A stretch of 12,416 nucleotides of DNA from Brevundimonas sp. Lineage in GTDB: Bacteria; Pseudomonadota; Alphaproteobacteria; Caulobacterales; Caulobacteraceae. Each line of letters begins with the position of its first letter. The first letter of the stretch is position 1. The stretch is taken from NCBI RefSeq assembly GCF_031082345.1, contig NZ_JAVHLH010000059.1:1-12416 (forward strand), given 5' to 3'. Under the pieces are notes generated by a model, which saw only the letters and a program-made list of their open reading frames with translations, was not told the origin of the DNA and ran no database searches. The position numbers and the translations under genes were made by a program. This document shows positions 1 through 6,824 of this stretch, one piece after another.

Positions 1-1133
1 AACTGATCCCCACCGCCGAAATGGTCGACGTGGCCGAGCGCCTCTACGGCCCCTATCGCTGGGGCCGCTACGACATCCTCGTCCTGCCGCCGTCCTTCCC
101 GTTCGGCGGCATGGAGAACCCGCGCCTGACCTTCGCCACCCCGACCATCATCGCCGGCGACCGCTCGCTGGTCTCTCTGGTGGCGCACGAGCTGGCCCAC
201 TCTTGGTCGGGCAATCTGGTGACCAACGCCACCTGGGCCGACTTCTGGCTCAACGAGGGCTTCACCGTCTATTTCGAGAACCGCATCATGGAGGCGGTCT
301 ACGGTCCCGACCGCGCCCTGATGCTGCAGTCGCTGGGCTGGGGCGACCTGCAGTCGACCCTCGCCGACCTGCCGCCGGCCGACACCCGGCTCAAGCTCGA
401 GCTCGCCGGCCGCGACCCCGACGAGGGCCTGACCGACGTGGCCTATGAAAAGGGCGCCGCCTTCCTGCGCACCATCGAGCGCATCGTCGGTCGCGAGCGT
501 TTCGACGTCTGGCTCAAGGGCTATTTCGAGCGCAACGCCTTCCGGCCGATGACCACGGAACGCTTCCTCGAGGACATCCGCACCCACCTCGTCACCACGC
601 CGGACCTGGAGCGGCAGCTGATGATGGAGGCCTGGATCTACCAGCCCGGCATGCCGTCGAACTGGCAGCCGCCGGTGTCAACCGCCTTCGTCCCCGTCGA
701 CGCCGCCGCCCGCGCCTTCTTCGCCGACAAGGGCCCGGCCTCGGCCATCCCCTGGTCCGGCTGGTCGACCCAGGAGCGCCAGCGCTTCCTCGCCTGGCGC
801 CCGGAGAACCGGCGCGAGGGCGCCGACTGGCTGACGGAGGCCCAGCTCGCCGACCTCGAGGCGACCCTGAACCTGCGCGACGAGGGCAACGCCGAGGTGC
901 TGTATTCCTGGCTGCAGATCGCGGTCCAGCACCGCTACCAGCCCGCCGTGCCGACGCTGGAGAAATTCCTCACCACCATGGGCCGGCGCAAATTCGTGCT
1001 GCCCCTGTTCGAGAGCCTGTGGGCCGAAGGCGACTGGGGCCGGTCCATAGCGACCCCGCTCTACGCCCGCGCCCGCCCCGGCTACCACCCCGTCACCACC
1101 AACTCGGTCGATGCGGTGGTGGGACGGCCGTAA
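1..1133 (+). CDS. M1 family zinc aminopeptidase (leukotriene A4 hydrolase-like), 3' part
   Basis: The frame is open from the window edge (codons in phase with position 3), so the N-terminal part lies outside. Numbering from the ATG at 21, the product has the substrate-anchoring GGMEN motif (29-33), the zinc signature HELAH (56-60, with His56, Glu57 and His60) and the downstream NEG glutamate (about 79) that is the third zinc ligand. This is the complete M1 metallopeptidase active site. The last ~150 residues are helical and fit the leukotriene A4 hydrolase C-terminal domain. Family members remove N-terminal amino acids from peptides; any epoxide hydrolase activity is not inferable. The missing part should be the N-terminal beta domain, which may carry a signal peptide, so location cannot be judged. 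The gene ends in TAA and is followed by a palindromic repeat. Family assignment is very secure; physiological substrate is unknown. Confidence 0.95.
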   Translation, partial: LIPTAEMVDVAERLYGPYRWGRYDILVLPPSFPFGGMENPRLTFATPTIIAGDRSLVSLVAHELAHSWSGNLVTNATWADFWLNEGFTVYFENRIMEAVYGPDRALMLQSLGWGDLQSTLADLPPADTRLKLELAGRDPDEGLTDVAYEKGAAFLRTIERIVGRERFDVWLKGYFERNAFRPMTTERFLEDIRTHLVTTPDLERQLMMEAWIYQPGMPSNWQPPVSTAFVPVDAAARAFFADKGPASAIPWSGWSTQERQRFLAWRPENRREGADWLTEAQLADLEATLNLRDEGNAEVLYSWLQIAVQHRYQPAVPTLEKFLTTMGRRKFVLPLFESLWAEGDWGRSIATPLYARARPGYHPVTTNSVDAVVGRP

Positions 1134-1141
1134 CAGGCCTT

Positions 1142-1297
1142 CCTTCTCCCCTTGAGGGAGAAGGTGCCCCCGGAGGGGGCGGATGAGGGGTGAGACACCC
1201 CTTCATCCGGTTCGCCGCTGACCGTCCCGTATCGGTGACGCGGATGCAGCCCCCTCATCCGGGCCTCCGGCCCACCTTCTCCCTCGCGGGGAGAAGG
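1142..1297. repeat. Inverted pair of palindromic intergenic repeats (REP/BIME-like)
   Basis: One unit runs 1142-1190: a perfect 9-bp hairpin CCTTCTCCC/GGGAGAAGG (1142-1150 and 1156-1164, loop CTTGA), then a CCCCCGGAGGGGG-type stem, then GGATGAGGGG (1181-1190). The second unit, in reverse orientation, runs 1251-1297: CCCCTCATCC (1251-1260), GGCCTCCGGCC, then CCTTCTCCC/GGGAGAAGG (1275-1283 and 1289-1297, loop TCGCG). A third partial copy, CCCCTTCATCCGG, lies near 1198-1210. Two oppositely oriented palindromic units fit the layout of a bacterial interspersed mosaic element. The first hairpin lies 8 nt after the aminopeptidase stop and could help end or protect that mRNA, though it has no T-tract. 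Confidence 0.75.
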
Positions 1298-1426
1298 AAT
1301 CGGAATTGCTGCGCTGCAAATCCGCCGCCCGCCATCAAACTTTTCACACCCAACCCGCTGTTTTCCCGTCACATCACCCCCGCGTCAGCGTCACGAACGC
1401 GCCGTAGGAAGACCCTCCCGTACAAT

Positions 1427-1451
1427 CCTCCCCATCCCGTCGACGGGGAGG
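1427..1451. repeat. Palindromic hairpin CCTCCCC/GGGGAGG
   Basis: Perfect 7-bp inverted repeat (1427-1433 and 1445-1451) with an 11-nt loop. It is probably another copy of a short genomic palindromic repeat family. No T-tract follows on either strand. Confidence 0.5.
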
Positions 1452-1699
1452 GCGTCGGATCCACGTTCTCGATGGCGGCGGGCTGTGGTCGAGCGATGAA
1501 GCCGGGGCGATGGAGAGTCCCGGGGGCCTCGCGGAGGTCGATGGATGGCCTCCCTTGCTCGCCGCGCGGCTTGAGGATCGGGCCGATGCCGCTACATGCG
1601 GTCACGTCCGACCCATGGCGAGGTCAGCAATGGCGCCGCCGTGTTCCGGTAAGGGCTCAATCGGCCCGCCAGCCGGAGGGTCGTGTGGAAATCGACCGC

Positions 1700-1795
1700 G
1701 CGGGACAGCCTGTCTCGTCGAAACGGTAAACTCATTCGCAACCGGGCGAGGCCCGGCTGTCCCGCTCTCTCCCCACACCGCTTCTTCCGAAGCGG
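1700..1795. other. Cluster of nested hairpins, possible structured RNA
   Basis: An 11-bp perfect inverted repeat, GCGGGACAGCC (1700-1710) with GGCTGTCCCGC (1755-1765), encloses 44 nt. Inside its 3' side is CCGGGC-GAG-GCCCGG (1742-1756), which overlaps the outer arm by two bases and so competes with it. A further hairpin, CCGCTTC-TTCC-GAAGCGG (7-bp stem, 1778-1795), follows. I checked for tmRNA, RNase P RNA, SRP RNA and 6S RNA landmarks and recognise none. On the minus strand the last hairpin lies about 47 nt past the stop at 1842 and might end that transcript, but there is no T-run. Confidence 0.35.
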
Positions 1796-1841
1796 CGCCT
1801 CACGCTGCCCGGTCTTTGACAATCACATCGCGCCGACCGCC

Positions 1842-2048
1842 TCAGGTGATCTGCTTGGACGCCGGCGGGTCGCTGGCGGGAAAGCTCTCCTCCAGGCTTT
1901 CGTCGACCAGGGCCTCCTGCCGGCTCTCGGCCTTGCGTTCGTCCTCGCGCAACTGGTCGGGCTTGCCCTCCGTGCGGGGCGCCTTGTGGGCATAGGGCTC
2001 ATCGTCGGCCGGGGCCTGCTGATGATTGGGGTTGGGGGTGGAGGTCAT
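1842..2048 (-). CDS. Small hydrophilic protein with C-terminal ESFPASDPPA motif
   Basis: A 68-residue, highly charged, Pro-rich protein with no signal peptide or membrane segment. Its C-terminal third has LEESFPASDPPA (about residues 52-63), a motif I recognise from many small uncharacterised alphaproteobacterial proteins; function unknown. The start is taken at the ATG at 2048 because GAGGAG lies 9 nt upstream of it. An in-frame GTG at 2054 is only 3 nt from that site. The Shine-Dalgarno overlaps the TGA of the upstream acidic-protein gene (13 nt between stop and start), so the two are almost certainly co-transcribed and translationally coupled. The protein is probably largely disordered apart from the motif. 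Confidence 0.75.
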   Translation of the reverse strand: MTSTPNPNHQQAPADDEPYAHKAPRTEGKPDQLREDERKAESRQEALVDESLEESFPASDPPASKQIT

Positions 2049-2061
2049 GGCCACAAGCTCC

Positions 2062-2508
2062 TCAATTCTTCGGATGGTCTTCGTCGCCGTCGGGGCCGTA
2101 TCCGAGGCCTGAAATGTCGTCGTCGGACAGGCGTTTGGCTTCCCAGTGGGCCGCGCTGGCCTGGGCCCCGCGCGAGTTCCGCATCAGGCCCGAATAGACC
2201 AGCTCGATCTCGTCCGGTCCGCTGACGCCCGAGCTCTCGCCGTCGATCTCGGTCAGGCGCTCGCCGTCGACGCCCAGCAGGGCGTCGGCCTCGGCCTCGA
2301 TGCCCGAGGCCCCCAGCTCTTCGTCGAGGTCCTCGACGGCCTCTTCATCAAACTCTTCCTCGTCAGCGTCGCCGTCGGCCTGGGTGACGTCCAGGACGGG
2401 GTCCGCCTCGTCCAGCAGGATGTCCCCGTCGCCCTCATCGTCGATGTGGGTTTCGTCAAAGGTTTCAGACTGTTCCTGATCGTCGGCGTAGTCGTCGAGT
2501 CCGGGCAT
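2062..2508 (-). CDS. Acidic protein with conserved C-terminal ELVYSGLMRN-type motif
   Basis: 148 residues in two parts. Residues 1 to about 95 are extremely rich in Asp and Glu, with hardly any basic residues, and look disordered. Residues 99-138 form a compact, more balanced segment (ELVYSGLMRNSRGAQASAA followed by HWEAKRLSDDDISGLGYG). I recognise this C-terminal segment as a recurring feature of uncharacterised alphaproteobacterial proteins but cannot give it a function. There is no signal peptide. The ATG at 2508 has GGGAGG 5 nt upstream. The gene lies 36 nt after flmG and just before the ESFPASDPPA gene on the same strand, so a three-gene transcript is possible, though a link with flagellin modification is not shown. 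The acidic tail could mimic nucleic acid or bind a basic partner (speculative). Confidence 0.75.
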   Translation of the reverse strand: MPGLDDYADDQEQSETFDETHIDDEGDGDILLDEADPVLDVTQADGDADEEEFDEEAVEDLDEELGASGIEAEADALLGVDGERLTEIDGESSGVSGPDEIELVYSGLMRNSRGAQASAAHWEAKRLSDDDISGLGYGPDGDEDHPKN

Positions 2509-2544
2509 GGGAACCTCCCTGTTCGGAAGGTCAACGCCCCTGCG

Positions 2545-4332
2545 CTAGCGTGCGTTCCCGGCCGCGACCGCTTCCTCGAGCGCCGTGCCGATACGGGCGA
2601 TCGCACCTTCCCAATCCGTGAAACCGTCGCGCCGGAAATAGCGGAGATGCGGATAGAAGGGGTATTTGTCCGTGCCCAGGTAGTGCCAGTCGTCGGGCGC
2701 CGAAATCATCCAGGCCGTGCCGCCGACCGCCGCCGCCAGATTGGTCCCGGCGATGCCCGGGCCGATGACGAGGTCGAGCGCCGCCGACAGCGCCGCCACG
2801 TCCTCCAGATCGTCTTTGAGGTCGATCGGCGGGGTCCAGATCGAGACCCCCGCCGCCTCGGCCGCCGCCAGATCGTCGGCGACGTCGCCGCACTGCAGGT
2901 TGACCATGACCGCGCCCGGGGTGGTCAGCACCGGCCGCCAGCGCTCGAAGCTGGAGAAGTAGCGGGCTCGAACGCCCGCCAGGACGAGGCTCTTCCAGTG
3001 CAGTCCGACCTTCAGCCCGGGCCCCAACTTCTCCAGTTCCGTCTTCCAGTAGGCCAGCTTGTCGGGGTCGGGGACCAGATAGCCGCGACGGTCCGGGAAG
3101 GCGTCGAGGGTCCGGCGGTAGACCGCCAGCAGCGAGGCCATGGGGATCCAGGCGTCGACGCCGTCGCCCAGTTCCTCGACGAAGGGCGCGTAGCGGGTGA
3201 TCCGGCCGTCCAGCTTGACCGCCTTGTGGCCGCCGACGACCGCCGCCGGGAAGGTGCGCTGAAACAGGCCGACCAGCCGGGGTTCCACGGCCAGATAGAC
3301 CCGCCCGTCCGGGCCGACCGCCTCGATGGCGTCGCCGACGCAGGTTCCGAACACCATCTCGTCGGCGATGCCCTGTTCGCCGACGATCAACAGCCGCTTG
3401 CCGCGGATATCCTCCGTCTTCGGGTTCCAGCGCGGCGCGTCGACCGCCACCCGCATGGCCTCGGGCATGTGCCGGTCCAGCCGGATCTCATAGGCCTCGA
3501 AGCCCTCGGGAATCCGGCCGAGGGACATCAGCAGCATGGCCCGCGCCATCTGCATCATGGCCCGCTCATAGGGACTGGCGGCCCCGGGCAGGGCGGCCTC
3601 GAGATCCTCCAGCGCCCCCAGGGCGTCGCCCAGCGGCTGGCGGGCGTTGGCGCGATTGTAGCGGGCCTTGGCGAAGGACGGGTCGTGCCGCAAAGCCTCC
3701 TCGAAGAAGGTCAGGGCCGTGCCCATGTCGCCCTGGTCGCTGAGCACGGTGCCGAGCGTGTTCCACAGCACCGGCGATTCGGGCTCGACGCCCAGCAGGG
3801 CCCGCAGCGTCTCCACGGCGTCGCCATAGCGCTTCTGGTCGCGCAGGACGCAGGCGAGATTGTTGGTCGCCTCGACGTGGCCCGGGTCGACGGCGAGGTA
3901 TTTCAGCAGCAGCTTTTCGGCGATCTCCAGATAGCCCATCTGCTGGGCCAGCCGGCCGAGATCGTGGGCCACGTCGGTCTCGTTGGGCAACAACTTCAAA
4001 GCCGCCTCATAGGCCAGCAGGGCCTGCCCCAGGTCGCCGGACTTCTCACGACAGATGGCCAGCACATGCCACGCCAGGCCGTTGGTCTCGTCCGTCTTCA
4101 GCGCGTCGAGCGCTCGTTTGGCCCCCAGCTCGAACTCGCCCGCCCGGATGGCCGCCAGCGCGGCCTGCAGCGTCTCGAGCGCCTTGCGCTGGGCCTTCAC
4201 CGCCCGCTTCGGACTGGCGAGCTGACGCGAGAGCTTGCGGATGGCTTCGGGAGAGGCCGAGTCGCCCGCGACTCCCTGGGCGGCGGGAGCGAACGCGTGA
4301 ATCTGTTCGGGCGACAACTCGACGGCGGACAT
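2545..4332 (-). CDS. flmG: TPR-containing flagellin glycosyltransferase (FlmG-like)
   Basis: 595 residues. Residues ~55-250 are a run of tetratricopeptide repeats (for example GLAWHVLAICREKSGD, ATNNLACVLRDQKRYGDAV and LWNTLGTVLSDQGDMGTAL). Residues ~310-590 form a GT-B-like glycosyltransferase domain that opens with GKRLLIVGEQGIADEMVF, a variant of the EQGxGD motif of TPR-linked glycosyltransferases. In Caulobacter, FlmG has exactly this arrangement: the TPR part binds flagellin and the C-terminal part transfers a nonulosonic-acid-type sugar onto it. It is also encoded beside flbT and flaF there, which is the main support for this name. I chose the ATG at 4332 because AGGA lies 8-11 nt upstream; an in-frame GTG at 4377 would add 15 residues without a good ribosome site. 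The older name flbA may apply to the same locus. Cytosolic; no membrane segments. Confidence 0.85.
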   Translation of the reverse strand: MSAVELSPEQIHAFAPAAQGVAGDSASPEAIRKLSRQLASPKRAVKAQRKALETLQAALAAIRAGEFELGAKRALDALKTDETNGLAWHVLAICREKSGDLGQALLAYEAALKLLPNETDVAHDLGRLAQQMGYLEIAEKLLLKYLAVDPGHVEATNNLACVLRDQKRYGDAVETLRALLGVEPESPVLWNTLGTVLSDQGDMGTALTFFEEALRHDPSFAKARYNRANARQPLGDALGALEDLEAALPGAASPYERAMMQMARAMLLMSLGRIPEGFEAYEIRLDRHMPEAMRVAVDAPRWNPKTEDIRGKRLLIVGEQGIADEMVFGTCVGDAIEAVGPDGRVYLAVEPRLVGLFQRTFPAAVVGGHKAVKLDGRITRYAPFVEELGDGVDAWIPMASLLAVYRRTLDAFPDRRGYLVPDPDKLAYWKTELEKLGPGLKVGLHWKSLVLAGVRARYFSSFERWRPVLTTPGAVMVNLQCGDVADDLAAAEAAGVSIWTPPIDLKDDLEDVAALSAALDLVIGPGIAGTNLAAAVGGTAWMISAPDDWHYLGTDKYPFYPHLRYFRRDGFTDWEGAIARIGTALEEAVAAGNAR

Positions 4333-4384
4333 GCGGTGATCCTGCGGTGACCCGCCGACTGATGCCAGCGGGATCACAAGGGAT

Positions 4385-4404
4385 GGTTAACCACGAATGT
4401 TTAA
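4385..4404. promoter_or_regulatory. Tandem TTAACC half-sites between flmG and flbT (possible CtrA site)
   Basis: TTAACC occurs at 4387-4392 and again at 4401-4406, 14 nt apart; the first is part of the palindrome GGTTAACC (4385-4392) and reads TTAACCA, close to the CtrA half-site TTAACCAT. The canonical CtrA site is TTAA-N7-TTAA, while here the TTAA spacing is N10, so this is not a consensus dimer site. It sits ~55 nt upstream of both flmG and flbT starts, where it could act on either divergent gene. Binding by CtrA is inference. Confidence 0.35.
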
Positions 4405-4461
4405 CCTGCGTTCGTTCCCGGCTTCCTAACGTCGCCGTGCGCCTGTGAGGAGACGCCCCGA

Positions 4462-4884
4462 ATGCCGCTGAAGCTGTCGCTCAAGCCCGGCGAAAAATTC
4501 GTCCTCAACGGAGCCGTCGTCCAGAATGGCGACCGGCGGGGCGTTCTGATCCTGCAGAACAAGGCGAGCGTCCTGCGCGAAAAGGACATCATGCAGCCCG
4601 AGGACGTGACCACGCCGGCGAGGCGGGTCTATTTCCCGGTCATGATGATGTACCTGGACGAGAGCGCGGCGCCCAAGCTGTACGATGAGTTCGCCCTGCG
4701 GCTGACGGAGTTCATGAGCGCGACGCGCAATCCGCAGGTGCTGACGGACTGCGTGGCGGCGTCGCGTTACGTGATGTCGCGCGAATACTACAAGGCGCTT
4801 ATGGCGGCCCGGAAATTGGTGGATTACGAGGAAGGTCTGGCGAATGTCGCTTCAGGCATACAAGACCGCAGCGACGCGGGCTGA
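4462..4884 (+). CDS. flbT: Flagellar biosynthesis repressor FlbT
   Basis: 140 residues, full length for the family, opening with the typical [20 protein letters not shown] and containing the helical C-terminal half ([14 protein letters not shown] to [18 protein letters not shown]). In Caulobacter, FlbT binds the 5' leader of flagellin mRNA and promotes its decay until the hook is finished, so it couples filament synthesis to assembly. The start is firm: GAGGAG at 4447-4452 is 9 nt from the ATG. It is read divergently from flmG, 129 nt away, and its 3' end overlaps flaF by 41 nt. Cytosolic. The identification rests on clear family-wide sequence likeness and on context. Confidence 0.95.
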   Translation: MPLKLSLKPGEKFVLNGAVVQNGDRRGVLILQNKASVLREKDIMQPEDVTTPARRVYFPVMMMYLDESAAPKLYDEFALRLTEFMSATRNPQVLTDCVAASRYVMSREYYKALMAARKLVDYEEGLANVASGIQDRSDAG

Positions 4885-5212
4885 AAACCCGCGCGATATG
4901 GAGTACCGGCTGTTCGGGCAGGTGACCCGGGCGCTGATGCACGCCTCGACCGTGGACGCCAGCGATGTCGCCACGCGCATCGACGCCCTCGACTGGAACC
5001 GCCGGCTGTGGTCGACGCTGGCCACCGATTGCGCCAGCCCCGACAACGCCATGGACAAGTCCCTGCGGGCGCAGATCATCTCGATCAGCCTGTTCGTGAG
5101 CAAGCACTCGTCGGCGATCATGCGCGGCGAGGACGATTTCGAGGCCCTGATCGACATCAACAAGATGGTCATGCAGGGCCTGGCCGGCCCCGGAAACGCC
5201 GAGGCGGCCTGA
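4844..5212 (+). CDS. flaF: Flagellar biosynthesis regulator FlaF
   Basis: 122 residues, all-helical, with the FlaF hallmarks [31 protein letters not shown] and [17 protein letters not shown]. FlaF acts with FlbT: in Caulobacter it is needed for flagellin synthesis and secretion and counteracts FlbT. The ATG lies inside flbT; GAGGAAGG at 4828-4835, also within flbT coding sequence, is 8 nt upstream. The 41-nt overlap implies translational coupling and a fixed FlbT:FlaF ratio. In Caulobacter flagellin genes sit near flaF, but here the next gene is convergent, only 4 nt away, and unrelated in sequence. Confidence 0.95.
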   Translation: MSLQAYKTAATRAENPRDMEYRLFGQVTRALMHASTVDASDVATRIDALDWNRRLWSTLATDCASPDNAMDKSLRAQIISISLFVSKHSSAIMRGEDDFEALIDINKMVMQGLAGPGNAEAA

Positions 5213-5218
5213 CGCCTC
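5201..5218. terminator. Small hairpin across the convergent flaF / lipoprotein stops
   Basis: GAGGCG (5201-5206) pairs with CGCCTC (5213-5218) around a 6-nt loop holding the flaF stop codon. It lies where two convergent genes end 4 nt apart and might act on both strands. There is no T-tract, so it is a weak terminator candidate. Confidence 0.3.
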
Positions 5219-6686
5219 AGGGCCCCCAGATCGGCTGGGCGCCGAACCGGTAGCGCAGCGCGACCTGCCCGCCCCAGGACGTAGCCCGTCCCGACATCAG
5301 ATCGACCTCACGCCCGTCGAAGTAGACCTCGTCCCCCGACTGGGGATTGTAGACCGCCCCGACCTCTTCCAGCGTGGTGACATGCGCGCCCAGGCCCAGC
5401 GAGAGGCGGGGCGAGACCCGATACTCCACGCCCAGCGCCAAGGTTCCCGTGATCCCGAATCCGTCGGCGGACCGGCGTCGCTCGATCACGAAATCCTGGT
5501 CCGACAGGGGGCCGAAATTCGCCCGGTTATGCTCCCGTGAGTCCAGTTCCGATTCCCGGAACAGTCCTCCGACTGATCCCAGGGCGTGCATCTCCCAGCG
5601 GCGGCCGAAGCGCCGACTCAGCAGTAGGCCGATACCGCCGCCGAAGGCCTGGTCCTCGATGGTCTGCATCCGGTCCTGCTCGACCCGGTAGACGAAGCCG
5701 CCCCCCGTGCCTTCGTAGAAATAGGACATGTCGTGCCGCGTCTCGCTGCGCAGATAGTCGGCGTAGACGAACGGGCGGACGGGTCCCTGAAAGGGCAGGA
5801 AGGCCTTGGCGTACAGGTGCCAGTAGTCCAGCTCCGTGTCGGTGACGTTTTGCGAGCCCCGGTCTCCGACGTTGAAGCCCGATGACCCGGCGGGCGAGAG
5901 GGCGTTGAACACGATGCCGGTGTCGATCCCCGTGCCGGCCGGAACCTCGCCCGCGGTCCCGCCGTCGCCCTGGCCGTACTCGAGCCCGACCAGGGTAGGA
6001 TAGAAGCCGGACCACTGGAACGAGGCCTCGACCCCCAGCCGCCGGACCTCGATCTTGTCATCGGTCTCAAGGGCGAACCGTTCGTCTCCGCCGTAGGGAC
6101 GCTGGAAGCCGATCCCGGTGACGGGAATTTCGATGGCCGCCCAGCCCGCCGTCGCCAACGCCCAGTCGGCGACCGTCGTCGGCAGCGCGGCGGTCCGGGG
6201 CGGGCAGGGGAAGGGGTAGCGCGGACGCTCGCGATACAGGCGTTCCAGTTCCGCGGCGTCCTGCGCCCGTTTGGCGGCGCTGTCGGCCCAGGCGGCGTCA
6301 ACGGCCGTCGACCGGCGCTCCTGGGCCTCGGCCTCGTAGGTCCGGGCCAGCCAGCGCTCGCGCGCCGCGTTGTAGGCGGCCTCGTCGCAGACGGCGATGG
6401 CCGCGTCCAGGTCGCCCAGAAAGCGGCCGGACGCGTCGCCGGCGCGATGGTCATGAAAGCGATAGCCCCGCACCGTCACCGAGGGCGGCGGCGGCGGCCG
6501 GCCGGCCTCGCCCCCGGACAGCAGGTCGGTCGGCGGCTCGATCTCGTCGAGAATGCTTTCCCCCGACTCAGGCGCGGGCTCGGTCTGCAGCTGCAGGCTG
6601 GGCGGATAGCTCTCCTCCTGCATCGTATAGGTCTGGCAGGCCGCGAGCGGCAGGAAGGCGGCGCCGAGCAACAGGATCTTTCGCAT
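5217..6686 (-). CDS. Predicted lipoprotein with C-terminal outer-membrane beta-barrel-like domain
   Basis: 489 residues. It starts MRKILLLGAAFLPLAAC: a lipoprotein signal peptide with lipobox LAAC, so Cys17 is the likely lipidated residue; Gln at +2 suggests transport to the outer membrane. Then come a Pro/Glu-rich linker, a five-proline run near 65, and a charged helical segment (~95-160, rich in AAxERW and AERLY-like patterns). Residues ~175-489 alternate aromatic/hydrophobic and polar residues with frequent Gly and Asp turns (GVEASFQWSGFYPTLVGLEY, YWHLYAKAFLPF, FGGGIGLLLSRRFGRRWEMH, GGQVALRYRFG), as in an outer-membrane beta-barrel of perhaps 10-12 strands. The protein ends in IWGP, not the usual terminal Phe or Trp. 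GGGAG precedes the ATG. I do not recognise a named family. It is divergent from a LuxR-type regulator gene that may control it. Confidence 0.8.
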   Translation of the reverse strand: MRKILLLGAAFLPLAACQTYTMQEESYPPSLQLQTEPAPESGESILDEIEPPTDLLSGGEAGRPPPPPSVTVRGYRFHDHRAGDASGRFLGDLDAAIAVCDEAAYNAARERWLARTYEAEAQERRSTAVDAAWADSAAKRAQDAAELERLYRERPRYPFPCPPRTAALPTTVADWALATAGWAAIEIPVTGIGFQRPYGGDERFALETDDKIEVRRLGVEASFQWSGFYPTLVGLEYGQGDGGTAGEVPAGTGIDTGIVFNALSPAGSSGFNVGDRGSQNVTDTELDYWHLYAKAFLPFQGPVRPFVYADYLRSETRHDMSYFYEGTGGGFVYRVEQDRMQTIEDQAFGGGIGLLLSRRFGRRWEMHALGSVGGLFRESELDSREHNRANFGPLSDQDFVIERRRSADGFGITGTLALGVEYRVSPRLSLGLGAHVTTLEEVGAVYNPQSGDEVYFDGREVDLMSGRATSWGGQVALRYRFGAQPIWGP

Positions 6687-6736
6687 GCTTCGCTCCCATC
6701 AAGGTCCGGCCAGAGAGGACCGTTCGGAGAGCCGGC

Positions 6737-6758
6737 GCGTCATCGGTTCTGATGACGC
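6737..6758. promoter_or_regulatory. Perfect inverted repeat, candidate operator between divergent genes
   Basis: GCGTCATC (6737-6744) and GATGACGC (6751-6758) form a perfect 8-bp inverted repeat with a 6-nt spacer. It lies 51-72 nt upstream of the barrel-lipoprotein start and 67-88 nt upstream of the favoured regulator start (13-34 nt upstream of the longer one). Size and symmetry fit a dimeric helix-turn-helix regulator, most simply the adjacent LuxR-type protein controlling itself and its neighbour. No footprint or consensus match is available. Confidence 0.45.
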
Positions 6759-6824
6759 TGTTCGTCGAAGATGCTAGATTTCCGCAAGGCCCTGGCGGCC
6801 GGCTCTGTTCGGGGCGACGGAACC

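Larger units (their letters stand above)
1134..1841. other. ~700 bp gene-free intergenic region rich in palindromes
   Basis: Neither strand shows a convincing gene here. The open frames on both strands are short, lack Shine-Dalgarno sites, and are Arg/Pro/Ser-rich translations of repeat DNA. The region contains an inverted pair of palindromic repeats (1142-1297), a hairpin at 1427-1451 and a group of hairpins at 1700-1795. It separates the 3' ends of the plus-strand aminopeptidase gene and the minus-strand small-protein gene, so it carries no obvious promoter duty for either. Confidence 0.7.

Noticed and set aside
1141..1452. Possible CRISPR-like or transposon-end repeats
   Set aside because: There are only two to three units in inverted orientation, no regular spacers, no transposase and no target duplication.
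1811..1844. GGTCTTTGACAATC, resembling an rRNA-operon leader or a -35 TTGACA on the plus strand
   Set aside because: No -10 lies at suitable spacing, no rRNA follows, and downstream is the antisense of a minus-strand gene.
1190..1995. Several open frames of 76-179 codons in the gene-free interval
   Set aside because: They overlap each other in several frames, lack ribosome sites, and their translations read through palindromic repeats.
2146..4350. A 734-codon open frame on the plus strand antisense to flmG
   Set aside because: It is the high-GC shadow of flmG and of the acidic gene: composition is Arg/Gly/Val/Asp-rich without domains, and the opposite strand has clear TPR and glycosyltransferase motifs.
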